This document shows positions 20,690 through 32,660 of a stretch of 64,000 bases of DNA, in pieces. The DNA comes from Symbiodinium natans (Eukaryota; Sar; Dinophyceae; Suessiales; Symbiodiniaceae). Position numbers and translations under genes: made by a program. The stretch spans positions 370,001 to 434,000 of the forward strand of contig CAJNDS010002131.1 of the NCBI GenBank assembly GCA_905221605.1. Reading direction: 5' to 3'. How positions within the stretch are numbered: the stretch's first letter is position 1; each line of letters opens with the position of its first letter. Below the pieces are notes generated by a model. That model made no database searches, was not told where the DNA came from, and saw only the letters and a list, made by a program, of their open reading frames with translations.

Positions 20690-22908
20690 GGGGCATTTCC
20701 CAAAAAAGTGCTACCGTTTCGATACCCCAAATAGAGGTGAATCCCCTCAAAGAGGCCCCCAAAAAGGGTACCCCTATTCTCGGAAAGCCCCGTAGCGCAA
20801 AAGAAACGACTAGCGTTCACAGCACTGAACAAGCGAAACGCTCGCATTCAGTTCCATTCCGGAGCTGCGCCCTAAGCCCTCAACCCTCAACCCTCAACCC
20901 TAACCCTAAACCCTGAGGGCGTCGCCAAATCCATTCCGCGACCACGCTCGAGGGGTAGGCTCAAGAAGAACTGACAAATGGGTCCACCGGGGTCGGAGGT
21001 TTAGGGTTTAGGGTTCAGGGTTTAGGGTTCAGGGCTCAGGGTTTATGACACTTGGGTATTTGCTGTGGGCCTCGGGCTTCTTTGATACGTCGTCAGCTGC
21101 CTGGTCGGCTCCGGGCCCGCGCCAGCCCCCTGTTTCTGGCCAGTCTTTTCGTGCTTGCCCTTTCTTGTTTAGGGTCTAGGGTTTAGGGTTTAGGGTTTAG
21201 GGTTTAGGGTTAGGGTTTAGGGTTTAGGGTCTAGGGTTTTTGGTTTAGGGTTTGGGGTTTCGGGTTTAGGGTTGAGGGTTTAGGGTCTAGGGTCTAGGGT
21301 CTTGGGTTTAGGGTTTAGGGTTTCGGGTTTAGGGTCTAGGGTCTAGGGTTTAGGGTTTAGGGTCCTTGCCTTCGGGTACGACCGCTGGGATTCTTGTGAA
21401 GACTGGCAATCCCTGCTGTCCTTTTCGGCGGCATGGCGTAGTACGCTGGTGCAATCGACCACCCAGAGTTTCGCACCGTAACGCAGACAAACAAAGGCTT
21501 GTGTTCGGGACTTTAGCAGCCTCGAATACACATGATCGGGCCTATGAGACTGCCGAGCACTGCCCTAAACCCTAAACCCCTATAGACCCCTAAACTCTAA
21601 ACCCTAAACCCTAAACCCTTAAACTAAACCTTGAACCCTAAACGAACCATAAAAGTCCTTGAGCACTAGAGCCCCAAGCCGTGTCCGTAACGAAATCGCG
21701 GACCAGCGTAGAGACGACCATGCCGGCGACGCACCTCGGGCGACCGCGACCCCTGCTACCGGGCTGTGGGATTCGAGTGCAGGGTTGTGGGTCCTAACCC
21801 TAAACCCTGAAAACTGAACCCTGAAGCCTAAACCCTATACTAAAGAGAACAAAGAAAATCACCCAGTCGAAGCCCTAAACCTTCAGGTCTAGGAATTAGG
21901 GTTTGGGTCACGCTAAACCCCAAAACCCTGAACCCTGAACCCTGAACCCTAAACCCTAAACCCTAAACCCTGGGCCTCCTGGTAACCCAAAAAGCCTTTG
22001 AGCCTCGAGGTGGGAGCACAGTGATGAGAAGGGGTTTAGGGTTGAGGAGGCAACTGGTTTGGGTTGGGCTTAGGATGTATACGGTTTCGGGTTTAGGGTT
22101 TAGGATTTGGGGTTTAGGGTTTAGGATTTGGGGTTTAGGGTTTAGGGTTTAGGGTTTAGGGTTTAGGGTTTAGGGTTGAGGCTTTGGGCTTGGAGCTTGG
22201 ATGATGGCCACACGTCGTCGGTATGATTCACGCGGTGTCTTTTGCGAGACAGGATGAAGCAACTGATGTTTTGGGTCTTTCAGGGGAGTGTTATGGGGCC
22301 CTAAAACCTAAACCCTGAACCCTAAACCCCCTAAACCAATCCAAAAATGTAAAGTTAGCCCCGAACATCCCATGGCAGCATGAGTCCTGTGCAACATGTT
22401 TTCTACTGCTCCTGCCGATCGTTTCTAACACTAAATTTGGTGGCGCGATTAAAGTGATGATGATGGTGGTGGTGGCGGTTGCGGCGGCCCTAAGCCCCAA
22501 ACCCTCAGGGCGCTGTGCAACCCTGATCTGAAAGCTCACCACAACGAGGCACTGTAGGAAGGTCAGGAGGCAGAAGCTCCAGAAGAGCATACCCCTTGGG
22601 CGCGGGGTCTGCATTTTGGGGGCCACTGAAGACACGGTGCCCTACTACACATGGGGCTTTAGGAAGGGTTTAGGGTTTTGGGTTTAGGGTTTCGGGTTTA
22701 GGGTTTCGGGTTTAGGGACCCCTAAAATAGACCCCCAAATAGTATGATCCCCTCATAATAAGGACCCCAATAAGGTACCCCTAAATTCGGAAACCCCCAC
22801 ATCTATTTCTACATACTGGTAACTTCCAGTATGTTATCATGGTGTGGGAACCACACTATCCACCACGTGTCCGTGTTACGGTGGCTAAGTTTTTAAGTCT
22901 CGCGTGGG
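20690..22908. repeat. telomere-type arrays with unique islands
   Basis: CCCTAAA/CCCTCAA at 20872-20915 and 21565-21640; TTTAGGG arrays 20999-21042, 21172-21362 (about 27 units, with TCTAGGG variants) and 22088-22180 (13 units); CCCTGAA/CCCTAAA 21912-21971; TTTAGGG 22663-22718. A GATGGTG/GGCGGTT triplet tract at 22455-22488. A 62-codon reverse frame at 21531-21343 has no recognisable domain. No gene supported. Confidence 0.65.
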
Positions 22909-23060
22909 ACCCTAAACCCTAAACCCTAAACCCTAAACCCTAAACCCTAAACCCTAAACCCTAAACCCTAAACCCTAAACCCTAAACCCTAAACCCTAAA
23001 CCCTAAACCCTAAACCCTAAACCCTAAACCCTAACCCTAAACCCTAAACCCTAAACCCTT
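22909..23060 (-). repeat. CCCTAAA array
   Basis: About 21 units, almost perfect, one shortened to CCCTAA. Confidence 0.95.
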
Positions 23061-23155
23061 CCGCCTGAATAGTTGACATGGGTTTAGGACTTAGGTTTCA
23101 TTATTTTGAGAAGCCCAAGATCCAGGATGCAATCGCAAGAGAATGTCTTCTTCCA

Positions 23156-23466
23156 TGGGTTCCCCTACTAACCCCCTCTATACTACCCCCCCCTAGGTTC
23201 CCCCCATAACTAAGGCTATCTGGGGATAATTAAGCATGATGAAGGCTGTTGAAGGTATAAGGGGGGAACCTTAGAGGGGTAGTTTACTTGGAGGTTCATG
23301 GTACTTACTAACCAATTATAACTGTACTTATAACCCTACTTATAATACCCCTAAAGGGCCTTATAGGGGTTATCCCACTTACAAGTAGGGTTATAAGTAC
23401 AGTCATAATTGGTTAGTAAGTACCATGAACCTTCAAGTAGAGGGGGGGGTAGGAGGGGAACCCATA
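23156..23466. mobile_element. nested inverted-repeat element around a family A MITE
   Basis: Outer ends GGGTTCCCCTACTAACCCCC and, reversed, GGGTTCCCCTCCTACCCCCC enclose an inner pair of AGGTTCCCCCC repeats (23194-23204 and 23261-23272) and the complete family A element at 23285-23439. Confidence 0.6.
23285..23439. mobile_element. MITE family A, full-length
   Basis: TA target pair; TIRs CTTGGAGGTTCATGGTACTT and CTTGAAGGTTCATGGTACTT; near-perfect pairing goes on inward (ACTAACCAATTATAACTGTA) over about 70 bp per arm. About 153 bp between the TA pair. Confidence 0.85.
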
Positions 23467-23562
23467 ACTTCTTGGGCTAGGTCCCCCAAATTCATGGCGA
23501 CCGCAAGGGCCAGCGCCCTGCCGCTCCCCCTGATTGTCGGACGCTTGCTGGATGCGAGCCGA

Positions 23563-23669
23563 GTTTAGGGTTTAGGGTTTAGGGTTTAGGGTTTAGGGTT
23601 TAGGGTTTAGGGTTTAGGGTTTAGGGTTTAGGGTTTAGGGTTTAGGGTTTAGGGTTTAGGGTTTAGGTT
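23563..23669 (+). repeat. TTTAGGG array
   Basis: About 15 near-perfect units. Confidence 0.95.
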
Positions 23670-24938
23670 AGAATGTATGAAGCATGGGGATTCGCAGAGC
23701 GAGAGCGCTGATCGCGAAGCGAGTCCCTGATAGAGAAACGTCAACAACCCTAAGCCCGAAGCCAAAGAGACCTTGAACCCCGCACCCCTAAACACATGAA
23801 CTTTGCCGAACCCCTACACACGAAGCGTCTTGAATCTAAAACTCAAACCCAAACCCTTTTTCCCAAACCAAACTTAACCTATGTACTGCCCATTGTTTTG
23901 CGATCGCGGGCAATGACTTTTTTCTGATCGCCAAGAAAGATGGAAACAACTCCTGCAGTGATAAGTGAATCAAGCCCGAAACCCTGCTTCTGACAATTTA
24001 TGATCTGAGCCTTAAACCCTAAACCCCGAACCCTGAACCCTAAACCCTGAACCCGGTTTTTTTGGGGTTTAGGGCATTTGGGGGGGGGGAGGGGGGGGCT
24101 GATTCCAGAAAAGCCCTAAACCCTAAACCCTAAACCCTTGAACCCGCTTTCTGAGGTGCCGGCGTCAACTCTAAACCCTAAGCCTAAACCCCGAGCCCTG
24201 AGCCCTGAGCCCTACTTGAAACTCGAAACCCTAAAAGCCTAAACCCGAAAAGCCTAAAACCCTGAACCCTAAACCTTATACCCTGAACCCTAAAACCCAA
24301 AGCAAGAGGCTCCCTTAGAGAGCGAGAGAGGGAGAGAAACCCTAAACCCCTAACCCCTAAACCCTAAACCCTAAACCCTAAACCCTAAACCCTAAACCCT
24401 AAGCCCTAAGAAAAAAAAAAAAAAAAAAAAACAGACTTCGAAGCCACGCCGGCCTGCTGGCGGTCAGTCCCTTCACCAGGAGCTGCAGGGACGCCAGCCT
24501 TGGCGCTTAGGCTGCACGGGGGTTTGGGTTTAGGGTTTAGGGCTTAGGGTTTAGGGTTTAGGGTTTAGGGTTTAGGGTTTGGGGTTTAGGGTTTGGGGTT
24601 TGGGGTTTAGGGTTCAGGCAGTAGAGGTTAAGCTTTGGGATGCGTGTAACCCTTTAAGGGAATATGTAGCCGGGCTCTGTTGCAGAAGCCTCACGAAACC
24701 CAAAACCTAAACCCTAAACCCCAAGCCCTAAACCCTGGACACTTTTTGAAACCCCTAAACCGCAAACCCTGGACACTAAACTCCTAAACTCCGAAACCCT
24801 AAACCCTAAACCCTAAACCCTCTTCCAAGACTCCTACTGTCAACTCTGGAAACCCTAAACCTGGAAAGCCCCGAAGGACCCCAAAACCCTGAGGCCCCAA
24901 AGCCCTAATCATAACAATTGTAGCAAAAAGTACATACA

Positions 24939-24940
<2 letters not shown>
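23670..24940. repeat. degenerate telomere-type repeats and homopolymer
   Basis: CCCTAAA-like at 24008-24052, 24115-24138, 24165-24300, 24338-24409 (nine units, ending in A20 at 24412-24431), 24690-24740 and 24790-24822; TTTAGGG-like at 24520-24617 with TTTGGGG variants. No gene seen. Confidence 0.65.
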
Positions 24941-24985
<45 letters not shown>

Positions 24986-25021
24986 GCTACCCCCCCCCCG
25001 ATGTACCTACCCTTTTTGGGC
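24932..25021. repeat. CATA/TA microsatellite with C-run and shared flank
   Basis: (CATA)n, then (TA)n, then C10, then GATGTACCTACCCTTTTTG. The same order occurs on the reverse strand at 28240-28180, so the two flank the AT-rich island as inverted repeats. Confidence 0.75.
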
Positions 25022-25089
25022 TGAATTTATAGAATATTCTGTATTTCTCCCTATCTCTCCCCTCCACCCCAAGATCCCGCAACGCGCGG

Positions 25090-25129
25090 TCGTTTTTTTT
25101 TTTTTTTTTTAGGGGGGGGGGGGGGGGGG
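25090..25129. repeat. T-run next to G-run
   Basis: About 19 T, one A, then about 19 G. Paired homopolymers like this recur at 49780-49819 (C then A). Confidence 0.9.
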
Positions 25130-25199
25130 TCCCACAACAATTCAATAGAGGAAACCTGAACAATTTGCTTGTGGATTGCATGCTGTGATTTTAAAAGGA

Positions 25200-27240
25200 A
25201 TCCTATTCATTCGAGTACGGTTCCGATCAAATTTAATTAACAGGGTTCATAGGGTTCCTGTTATTTTAATAGGGTTCTCATTAAAATGAATAAGAAACCC
25301 TTTACAATGAATGAGAACCCTCAATACTAATAAACTCAATAGGAACCCTATTCAAATGAAAAAGAACAATACTGAAGTTGATAGGAATCTTATTAAAAGT
25401 TGTAGGAGCCTTACTAAAACAAATGGGACAACTTTATGGAATCTTAGAAACAACAATGGGAATCCTCTATTTAAATCCATAGGAACCCTATTTTAAATTA
25501 ATCGGAGCCGTAAAGTCAACAGGAAGCAGTCTTAAAACTAAGTGGAGGCCCCTCACAATTAATGAGAATATTTTCGTAGAATTAAGAGGGTAAATAGGAA
25601 TCCTATTAAACTGAAGAGGAATCCTGCTCAAATTAATAGAAACCAATCGGACTCTTATAAGACAGAACGTGAACCTTTGGAAAAATAATAGGAATCCGCC
25701 TAAAGTGAACATGAGCCTAAACCAACAGGAACCCCTTGAAAGTAATGAGATCCCGTTTAATATTAACACGAACCCCATTAACACGAATAAGAATCTGATT
25801 AAAACTGATAGGACTCATATTACAAAACATAGGGGCCTTATTAATACTTAGGAACCCTATGAATCTTTTTTTGGGATCCTCTGAAAGTAAATAGGAATCC
25901 TCTATTGAAGCATCGGAGCCGGACAACAGTTAATAGGAAGGAAGCCTATTAAAATTAATAGGAACCCTTAACAAGTTAGAAAGAACCCGGGTTGCAATTC
26001 ACAGGAATCCTATTAAAACGAGAGGGAATCTTTCTAAATCAATAGGAACCAATAGGCCTTCAAAAGGAATAGAATCCTTTAACAAGAACTGATAGGAGTC
26101 CTACTAAACTAGTATGAGCCTAATCCAGTAGGAATCCTTCAAAATTAATGAGAACCTTATGCGAATCCCAGCAACAAGCACAAGAATCCTGTTAAAATTG
26201 GTAGGAACCTTGTTTCATTGGTAGGAGCCTTAGGGCGTGATGAAAGGTACAGTTTTAGTACAGATATTAGGTCTTGCTTATCGGGGGATGATTGTTTGAG
26301 ATGTCGTAGCTCAGGTATAGTTTTGAGGACAGATGTCATGTCTTGCGTATTGGGGCGTGATTGATTATAAGGAGGTTTTGGTACTCTCTCAACATTTTCG
26401 TAGAATTAACAGGAATAATAGGAATCCTGTTAAACTGAAGAGGAACCCTACTCAAATTAATAGAAACCAATCGGACTCCTATAAGACAGAACGTGAACCT
26501 TTGGAAAAATATTAGGAATCCGCCTAAAGTGAACATGAGCCTAAACCACAGGAACCTCTTGAAAGTGAATGAGATCCAGTTCAATATTAACAGGAACCCC
26601 ATTAACACGAATAAGAATCTGAATAAAATTGATAGGACTCTTATTACAAAACATAGGGGCCTTATTAGTAATTAGGAACCCTATGAATCTTTTTGTGGGA
26701 TCCTCTGAAAGTAAATAGGAATCCTCTGTTGAATTATCGGAGCCGGACAACAGCTAATAGGAAGGAAGCCTATTAAAATGAATTGGAACCCTTAACAAGT
26801 TAGAAAGAACCCGGGTTACAATTCACAGGAATCCTATTAAAACGAGAAGGAATCTTTCTAAATCAATAGGAACCAATAGGCCTTAAAAACAGTAGAACCC
26901 TTTAACAAGAACTGATAGGAATCCTACTAAACTAGTATGAGCCTAATCCAATGGGAATCCTTTAAAATTGATGAGAATCCTATGCGAATCCCAGTAACAT
27001 GCATAAGAATCCTGTTAACATTGATAGGAACCTTATTAAATTGGTATGAGCCTTAGGGCGTGATGTCTTAAGATATGTTGACAAGGTACAGTTTTAGTAT
27101 AGATATTAGGTCTTGCTTATCGGGGTTGAGATATCGTAGCTAACGTATAGTTTTTAGGACAGATGTCATGTCTTGCGTATTGGGGCGTGACTGATTATAA
27201 GGAGGTTTTGGTACTCTCTCGAGATTTTGCAGGATTCGAG
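25200..27240. repeat. AT-rich minisatellite with 824-bp tandem duplication
   Basis: A degenerate motif of about 20-25 bp, AATAGGAATCCTATTAAAA, is repeated throughout; GGAATCC makes each unit partly palindromic. A larger unit from ATTTTCGTAGAATTAA to the GTACTCTCTC landmark is present twice: 25570-26393 and 26394-27222, landmarks offset by 824-830 bp. Small frames on both strands (Asn/Arg-rich on one, Ile/Phe-rich on the other) come from the repeat. Confidence 0.85.
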
Positions 27241-27289
27241 TTTGTTGCTTGGTACTACCTCGAGAGATGGTGGCTGGGAGAGAGCCTCA

Positions 27290-28112
27290 GATCACGAAAA
27301 TCATGGAAAACATTGGTTTTACCAATGTTTTTGAAGGATGGAGCCCAAAAACATCGGCAAAACCAATATTGTCCATAAAATCCATGGTTTTCAAACCATG
27401 TGGCTGGGAGCACCCAATTCACGGATAACATTGGTTTTACCAATGTTTTTGAAGGATGGAGCCCGAAAACATCGGCAAAACCAACGTTATCCATAAAACC
27501 CATGGTTTTCAAACCATGTGGCTGGGAGCACCTAATTCACGGATAACATTGGTTCTACCAATGTTTTGAAGGATAGAGCCCGAAAACATCGGCAAAACCA
27601 ATGTTATCCATAAAATCCATGGTTTTCAAACCATGTGGCTTAGACCACGACATTCACGGGTAACATTGGTTTTGCCGATGTTTCTGGGCTCCATCCTTCA
27701 AAAACATCGGTAAAACCAATGTTATCCGTGAATTGGGTGATCCCAGCCCCATGGTTTGAAAACCATGGGTTTTTTTGGAAATTATTGGTTTTACCGATGT
27801 TTTCGGGCTTCATCTATGAAAAACATTGGTAAAACCAATGTTATCCGTGATTTGGGTGCTCCCAGCCACATGGTTTGAAAACCATGGATTTTATGGACAA
27901 TATTGGTTTTACCGATGTTTTTGGGCTTCATCTATGAAAAACATTGGTAAAACCAATGTTATCCGTGATTTGGGTGCTCGCAGCCACATGGTTTGAAAAC
28001 CATGGATTTTATGGACACTATTGGTTTTACCGATGTTTTCGGGCTTCATCTATGAAAAAAACATTGGTAAAACCGATGTTATCCGTGAATTTCTTGCTGC
28101 CAGCCACTCTTC
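27290..28112. repeat. 118-bp repeat array with orientation switch
   Basis: Three units in one orientation (landmark CCATGGTTTTCAAACCATGT at 27382, 27500, 27617) are followed, from about 27650, by three or four units in the opposite orientation (landmarks near 27750, 27870, 27988). Each unit holds two hairpins, ACATTGGTTTTACCAATGT and CCATGGTTTTCAAACCATGG. The whole is a large inverted repeat of about 400 bp per arm. Confidence 0.85.
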
Positions 28113-28179
28113 CCTCGTCGTTCGCGTAAGCATAATGCCGAAAATTGAAACCGTCGAGACAAAAAGCAACCAAATAAGC

Positions 28180-28244
28180 AAAAATGGTAGGTACATGGGG
28201 GGGGGGGGGGCACCATATATATATATATATATATATACATATGT
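28180..28244. repeat. G-run/TA microsatellite, inverted partner of 24932-25021
   Basis: Forward: CAAAAATGGTAGGTACAT, G14, CACC, (AT)n. Its reverse complement matches the block at 24961-25021. Confidence 0.75.
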
Positions 28245-28970
28245 AGAATGAATATCAAAATCCTTTGGGGATTCCCCCCTCGGCCCCCCACCCCCCCCCC
28301 TGAACCCTAAACCCTAAATCCTAAACCCTAAACCCTAAACCCCTGGCAAGGGACGCGTTGGTCACCGGCAGCATGCGAAGCGCCCGCGCGAGCTTGCCGA
28401 TGCGGAGGAGCCGGAAGAGCGCAGGGTTGATCTGGGTTTAGGGGTTTAGTTTAAGGATTAGGGCTTAGGGATCAGCACTTCAAGTCCAAGCATTCACGAG
28501 TCAAGCAGCTTGTGGGAAAAAGCCACACTCGCCCAAAGACTCCCACAACAGTAAGAAGATAGACAGTTTCCTGAATCCACAAACCCTTGGGACACACAAC
28601 AGCAATACCCTATTCTCGGAAGATGCTGTTTACACGTCTCCGAAACCCCATGCGCCACATGCCAGGGTCCTGAATCCCTAGGCCCTGAGCCCTGAAGTCT
28701 AGGCCCTGAACCCTAAACCCCTAAGCCCTAAAACCCTTGCCCAACCCCGAACCCTGAGCCCTGCACCCTAGGACACTAACACCCTGTGCCGCCGATCGTT
28801 TAGGGTTGGCGCCGGCGGTTCTGAATTTACTTCGGGTTGGTGGCCAATTTGTGTTCGATTGTTGGGAATTTACTTAAAGTCTAAACAAAAAATATGTGCA
28901 TACATATATATATATATATATATATGTATAGATAGGTTTTTGTTTTTACATCTGTTTATCTATAGGTTAG
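28245..28970. other. unique DNA with CCCTAAA bits and AT microsatellite
   Basis: CCCTAAA at 28302-28343; telomere-like at 28436-28470; degenerate CCCTGAA at 28676-28760; (TA)n at 28902-28928. No gene. Confidence 0.6.
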
Positions 28971-29081
28971 AGGGTTTAGGGTTTAGGGTTTAGGGTTTAG
29001 GGTTTTGGGTTTGAGTTTAGGGTTTAGGGTTTCGGGTTTAGGGTTTAGGGTTTAGGGTTTAGGGTTTAGGGTTTAGGGTTT
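28971..29081 (+). repeat. TTTAGGG array
   Basis: About 15 units with TTTTGGG and TTTCGGG variants. Confidence 0.9.
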
Positions 29082-29170
29082 CAAACCCGACGGCCCTTAA
29101 GCTAACAAGACCCCCTTGCAGACCCTTGCCATCCTCATCAACCATTCGAACCCCCTGGGAGCCCTTCAGG

Positions 29171-29424
29171 GTGTAGGGTTTAGGGTTTAGGGTTTACGGT
29201 TTAGGGTTTAGGGTTTAGGGTTTAGGGAACCCTAAACCCGAAACCCTCAACCCTAACCACTCGCGCTTTTTTTGGGTGTTGGGGAGCTCTGACAGTTTGG
29301 CTTCAGGGACAGAGCGCTCTGGGGCCAGACCCTGTGGGCACCCTAAAGGCCCTAAAGACCCTAAAAGGCCCAAACCCTAAACCCTAAACCCTAAACCCTA
29401 AACCCTAAACCCTAAACCCTAAAG
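29171..29424. repeat. inverted TTTAGGG/CCCTAAA junction and CCCTAAA array
   Basis: TTTAGGG units (29171-29227) meet CCCTAAA units (29230-29258) with only AA between. A second CCCTAAA array, 29372-29424, is bounded by similar sequences CCCTAAAGACCC on both sides. Confidence 0.8.
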
Positions 29425-29575
29425 ACCCCAAAAATGCCCTGGAGGCCCGAAGCCCGGAAGGCCCCCCCCCAGCGTGCGAGGAAGTCGCCGGGAAGGGGAC
29501 GGCGTAGTACGTCAACACCTGGGAGACCAAGGGGGTTCAGGGTCTCAGGGCGCAAGGCACCGTTGAAAGCTTGAA

Positions 29576-29652
29576 AGGCCCTTAAGGGCCTTTAAGGGTG
29601 TAAGGGCCTTAAATAAGGCCCTTAAGGGCCTTAAGGGCCTTAAGGCCCTTAA
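29576..29652. repeat. GGCCCTTAA palindromic repeats
   Basis: About seven copies of GGCCCTTAA or its complement TTAAGGGCC in a row; highly self-complementary. Confidence 0.85.
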
Positions 29653-31599
29653 GTCGTTACTGTAAGGGCTCTAAGAGGGCGCCAAAAGTGGGTGGGGTTG
29701 AAAGCTGACAGTCCAGAAAGCCCCAACCTGTCCCCCCAAAGTCCAGAAGAACCCTGAAATCTACTAGTAGAATGCGAGCATCAGGACTTCCGCTGACCGA
29801 ATGAAAGGGCGTTTGGGCACTCTTGTTGGGGGGAGGGGGGGGGGATTTTGTATCGAGTTTAGGGTTTGGTTGCTCAGGGTGCCCGGGATTTTTGGTGTGA
29901 AGCTTTTGTGAGAGGGGGCTTCCCCTCTCCGACTCCCCAGTGCTTCCGGGGGGCTTCCATGAAGGAGACGATTGTCACAAGGACATCCACGTAGTTCAGC
30001 CAGACCTCGGACACTCTTCTCAAAAACCATCTTGGAAGCCTTCGGTGGGAAAATGCAAAATGGCAGGCACCCCACCGGGTTGCTTCGGGTTTGGGGCCCC
30101 GAATGGGACTCTACCTCAGGGGGCCTGAGCTTGTACCCTTTTGGGGTTTGGGGACCTTGTTTAGAGATTCCTCTTAGACGAAGACTCTAAGTGAATATGG
30201 TGGCCATATTAGGAGCTCTTTTTCTTGGGGGAAACCTTTAGGGGAACAAGCTTCGGGGTGCGAGTCTCAACCCCATAACCATAGAGGTTGCAGTCATCCA
30301 AGGGTTTAGACTTCGAGGGTTCGGTGTTCGGGGCGTCCTGCCTTCAACCGACACCTCCGCGAGTCTACCCACTAAAACCTAAACCCTAAACCCTAATCCC
30401 TAAACCCTGAAAAACCTAAACCCTAGCAACTATCCCCTAATCAAGCGGTTCAAGGGATCCGGGCCTTCCAGAAGGCCAGCCGTAGAATGATGATGCGGAT
30501 GCCAACATCCAGAAAGAAGAGGCCTCTGATTTTGGGGGGATTTAGTTTATCGGGCTTCATGGGCGTTATGGGGTTTGCCAGGGATACAAAATCTTCGCCC
30601 CGATCGGAAGGTTCGACTGTGGGGAGTTCTCAAAGCCAGGAACCCCTTGGAGATACCGGTCCCTGACAGCCCAGCAAAGGGGACCACAAAAATGGTAAAG
30701 AGAGGTCCAACGCGTGTTTTAAACCAGCACGCCGCTTCCAGGGGAATCCACACAGGTCACTAGGATCCGTCGGGCTCTGGGCCTCCCCCTCCTCCCCGGC
30801 CCTCCTCTCGAAAACCCTGAAACCCTGCACCCACAACCCTAAACTGCTTGGAGAGAGCGCAGGCCAAACCCTGAAACCCCTGAAACCCCCGCACCCTAAA
30901 CCCTAAACCCCTTATAAGCCTTGCAAACAAGACCCCCCCCCCCCCAACAGGGACCCCAACTCGGATCAAGGATGCTTTTTCAAAAGTTCTGTTGCTGAGG
31001 AGGAAAGGTGTGGTATAGGGTTTAGGGCTTTTTAACGTCAGCCATGCGCCACCCACTGTTTCCACTAGTGACTATGCTGGCTCAGTTTTGGTTTAGGGTT
31101 TAAGGTTCAGGGTTTCGGATTCAGGGTTTAGGGGAAGGGGTGGCAGCGTCTGCTGTTGGCAGACAGCGCAGCATAAGAATTGTGGGTACACAAGTTCCGC
31201 TCTCCGTTCGAGAGGATATGACGGCCAGAGACAAAACTGCATGAGAAGACTCCACTCGCGGCACGTGCTTTTGATGCTGGGCCGCAGGCAGGGCTTTTGG
31301 TCGCTTACCCTGACCTGCCTAGGACACTGGGTCACTCACTCACGCACTCAGCGCCAAATCCGAAGAAATGGTGCGCTGCACGGGTGAAACAAACTCGAAC
31401 ATAGAAACTACAGGGGGGTTGTTACTTAACTGTACAAGAGGCATGTAATCAGAGACTCGTGGCAACCAGTGACCAGTGAACTACTTTGTAATTGCTCTGT
31501 AAGCCTGTAGGCTGATTTGGACGCCAATCTTCTGCGAAACGATGTTCAACATAGCATGTGTTTTGGCGATTGTTGTTTGGCTGTTTTGTTAATCATGTC
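29653..31599. other. unique DNA with scattered telomere-like bits
   Basis: Telomere-like runs at 30366-30426, 30833-30910, 31014-31030 and 31090-31135; C14 near 30930; G9 near 29835. Frames at 29764-30128 and 30547-30836 are in all directions and motif-free. 31140-31599 is unique and may include the degraded 3' part of the LINE to its right. No host gene recognised. Confidence 0.5.
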
Positions 31600-32330
31600 T
31601 ATTTAGAATGGGGCTTGACAGTTCTTTGCAGTGTTTTGTAGGAGGGTTAGATCGAGATCTGACGGTATGTTTACTGGTGGCTTTCCGCATGCTCTCAGGG
31701 GATCTGTCGTTGTTTCTTGAAACCAGTCAGCTCTTGGTCTACCTATTTTTCTGTTTTAAATTATCCGCGGTGAAGTGGTTCCAAATTCGAATCAACCTTG
31801 TCTTAGCGGGTCGTACCTGTCAGCCCTGAGTATGTGTCCTAGTAATTTCATCTTTTGACTTTTCCAGCATTACGAAAGTTTTTGAGTCTGAACTCCATAG
31901 TTTTTGCTTTTGTTCATGACACTGTTGTCAGTTTGGGCTCTATCAACATGAGCAGGTGGATTTTTTAGGATTCGCCTGAAGTTTTTCTTTTGGAAGGCAT
32001 CCAACTTTTTCAGCTCATTTTGCGTTAGCTATATGGATTCAAGCCCGTACCATATCTTTGCTTTTACAATTGCATTGAACACCTGCAACTTCCATTTGAT
32101 GCTAGTGTTTGCTTTGTTCCACAATAATTTCATTTGCTTGGCTGTTTTGAAGGCCATCGCTATTCTATTGAGAACTTCTGCATTGTTGTTGACACTGTCT
32201 GTCAGGAGAGATCCCAGTACACAGCTTGCTGTTTGCGCGGTACTCATTGATGCATTTCTCGGAGTTGAGCTTCATGTTATAATACCAAGATTCTTTCTCC
32301 ACCTGGGTCAGGAAGAAAGACGTTTTAAGG
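31600..32330 (-). pseudogene. LINE (non-LTR) reverse transcriptase C-terminal remnant
   Basis: The reverse strand encodes, in order and across several frames, the end of a LINE reverse transcriptase: NMKLNSEKC (about 32270), LGSLLTDSVNNNAEVLNRIA, KLLWNKANTSIKWKLQVFNA, AKIWYGLESI (32029-32060), LTQNELKKLDAFQKKNFRRI, then KMKLLGHILRADRYDPLRQ and IGRPRADW. These match the thumb and post-RT region of non-LTR elements, which nick target DNA and prime on it. At least five stops or frameshifts show it is dead. The catalytic YADD part and endonuclease are absent: the upstream end is cut at about 32330. Family (clade) is not decided. Confidence 0.85.
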
Positions 32331-32608
32331 GACCCTAACTTACAACAAGGTTAGCTGGTTTCGACGCTGCAGCTACACTAATCTAGTCGACATCACTCTC
32401 AAGTTCTCCCGACCCCAAAAACCCTTTTTGGGGGGGGAGGACAGAAAGACCCGGAGCCTGTGAAGACGACGTCGCCGATCTGCGTGAAGGTCAGCCACCT
32501 CAGGCTGCGGATCCCTTGTCAGGAGGGCACTCAAACAAAGAGAGGCAATAGGGTCGAGGCTGGGTCAAGGGAACAGACCAAAAGAAAGAGAGGGCGAGAC
32601 AGAGAGAC

Positions 32609-32660
<52 letters not shown>

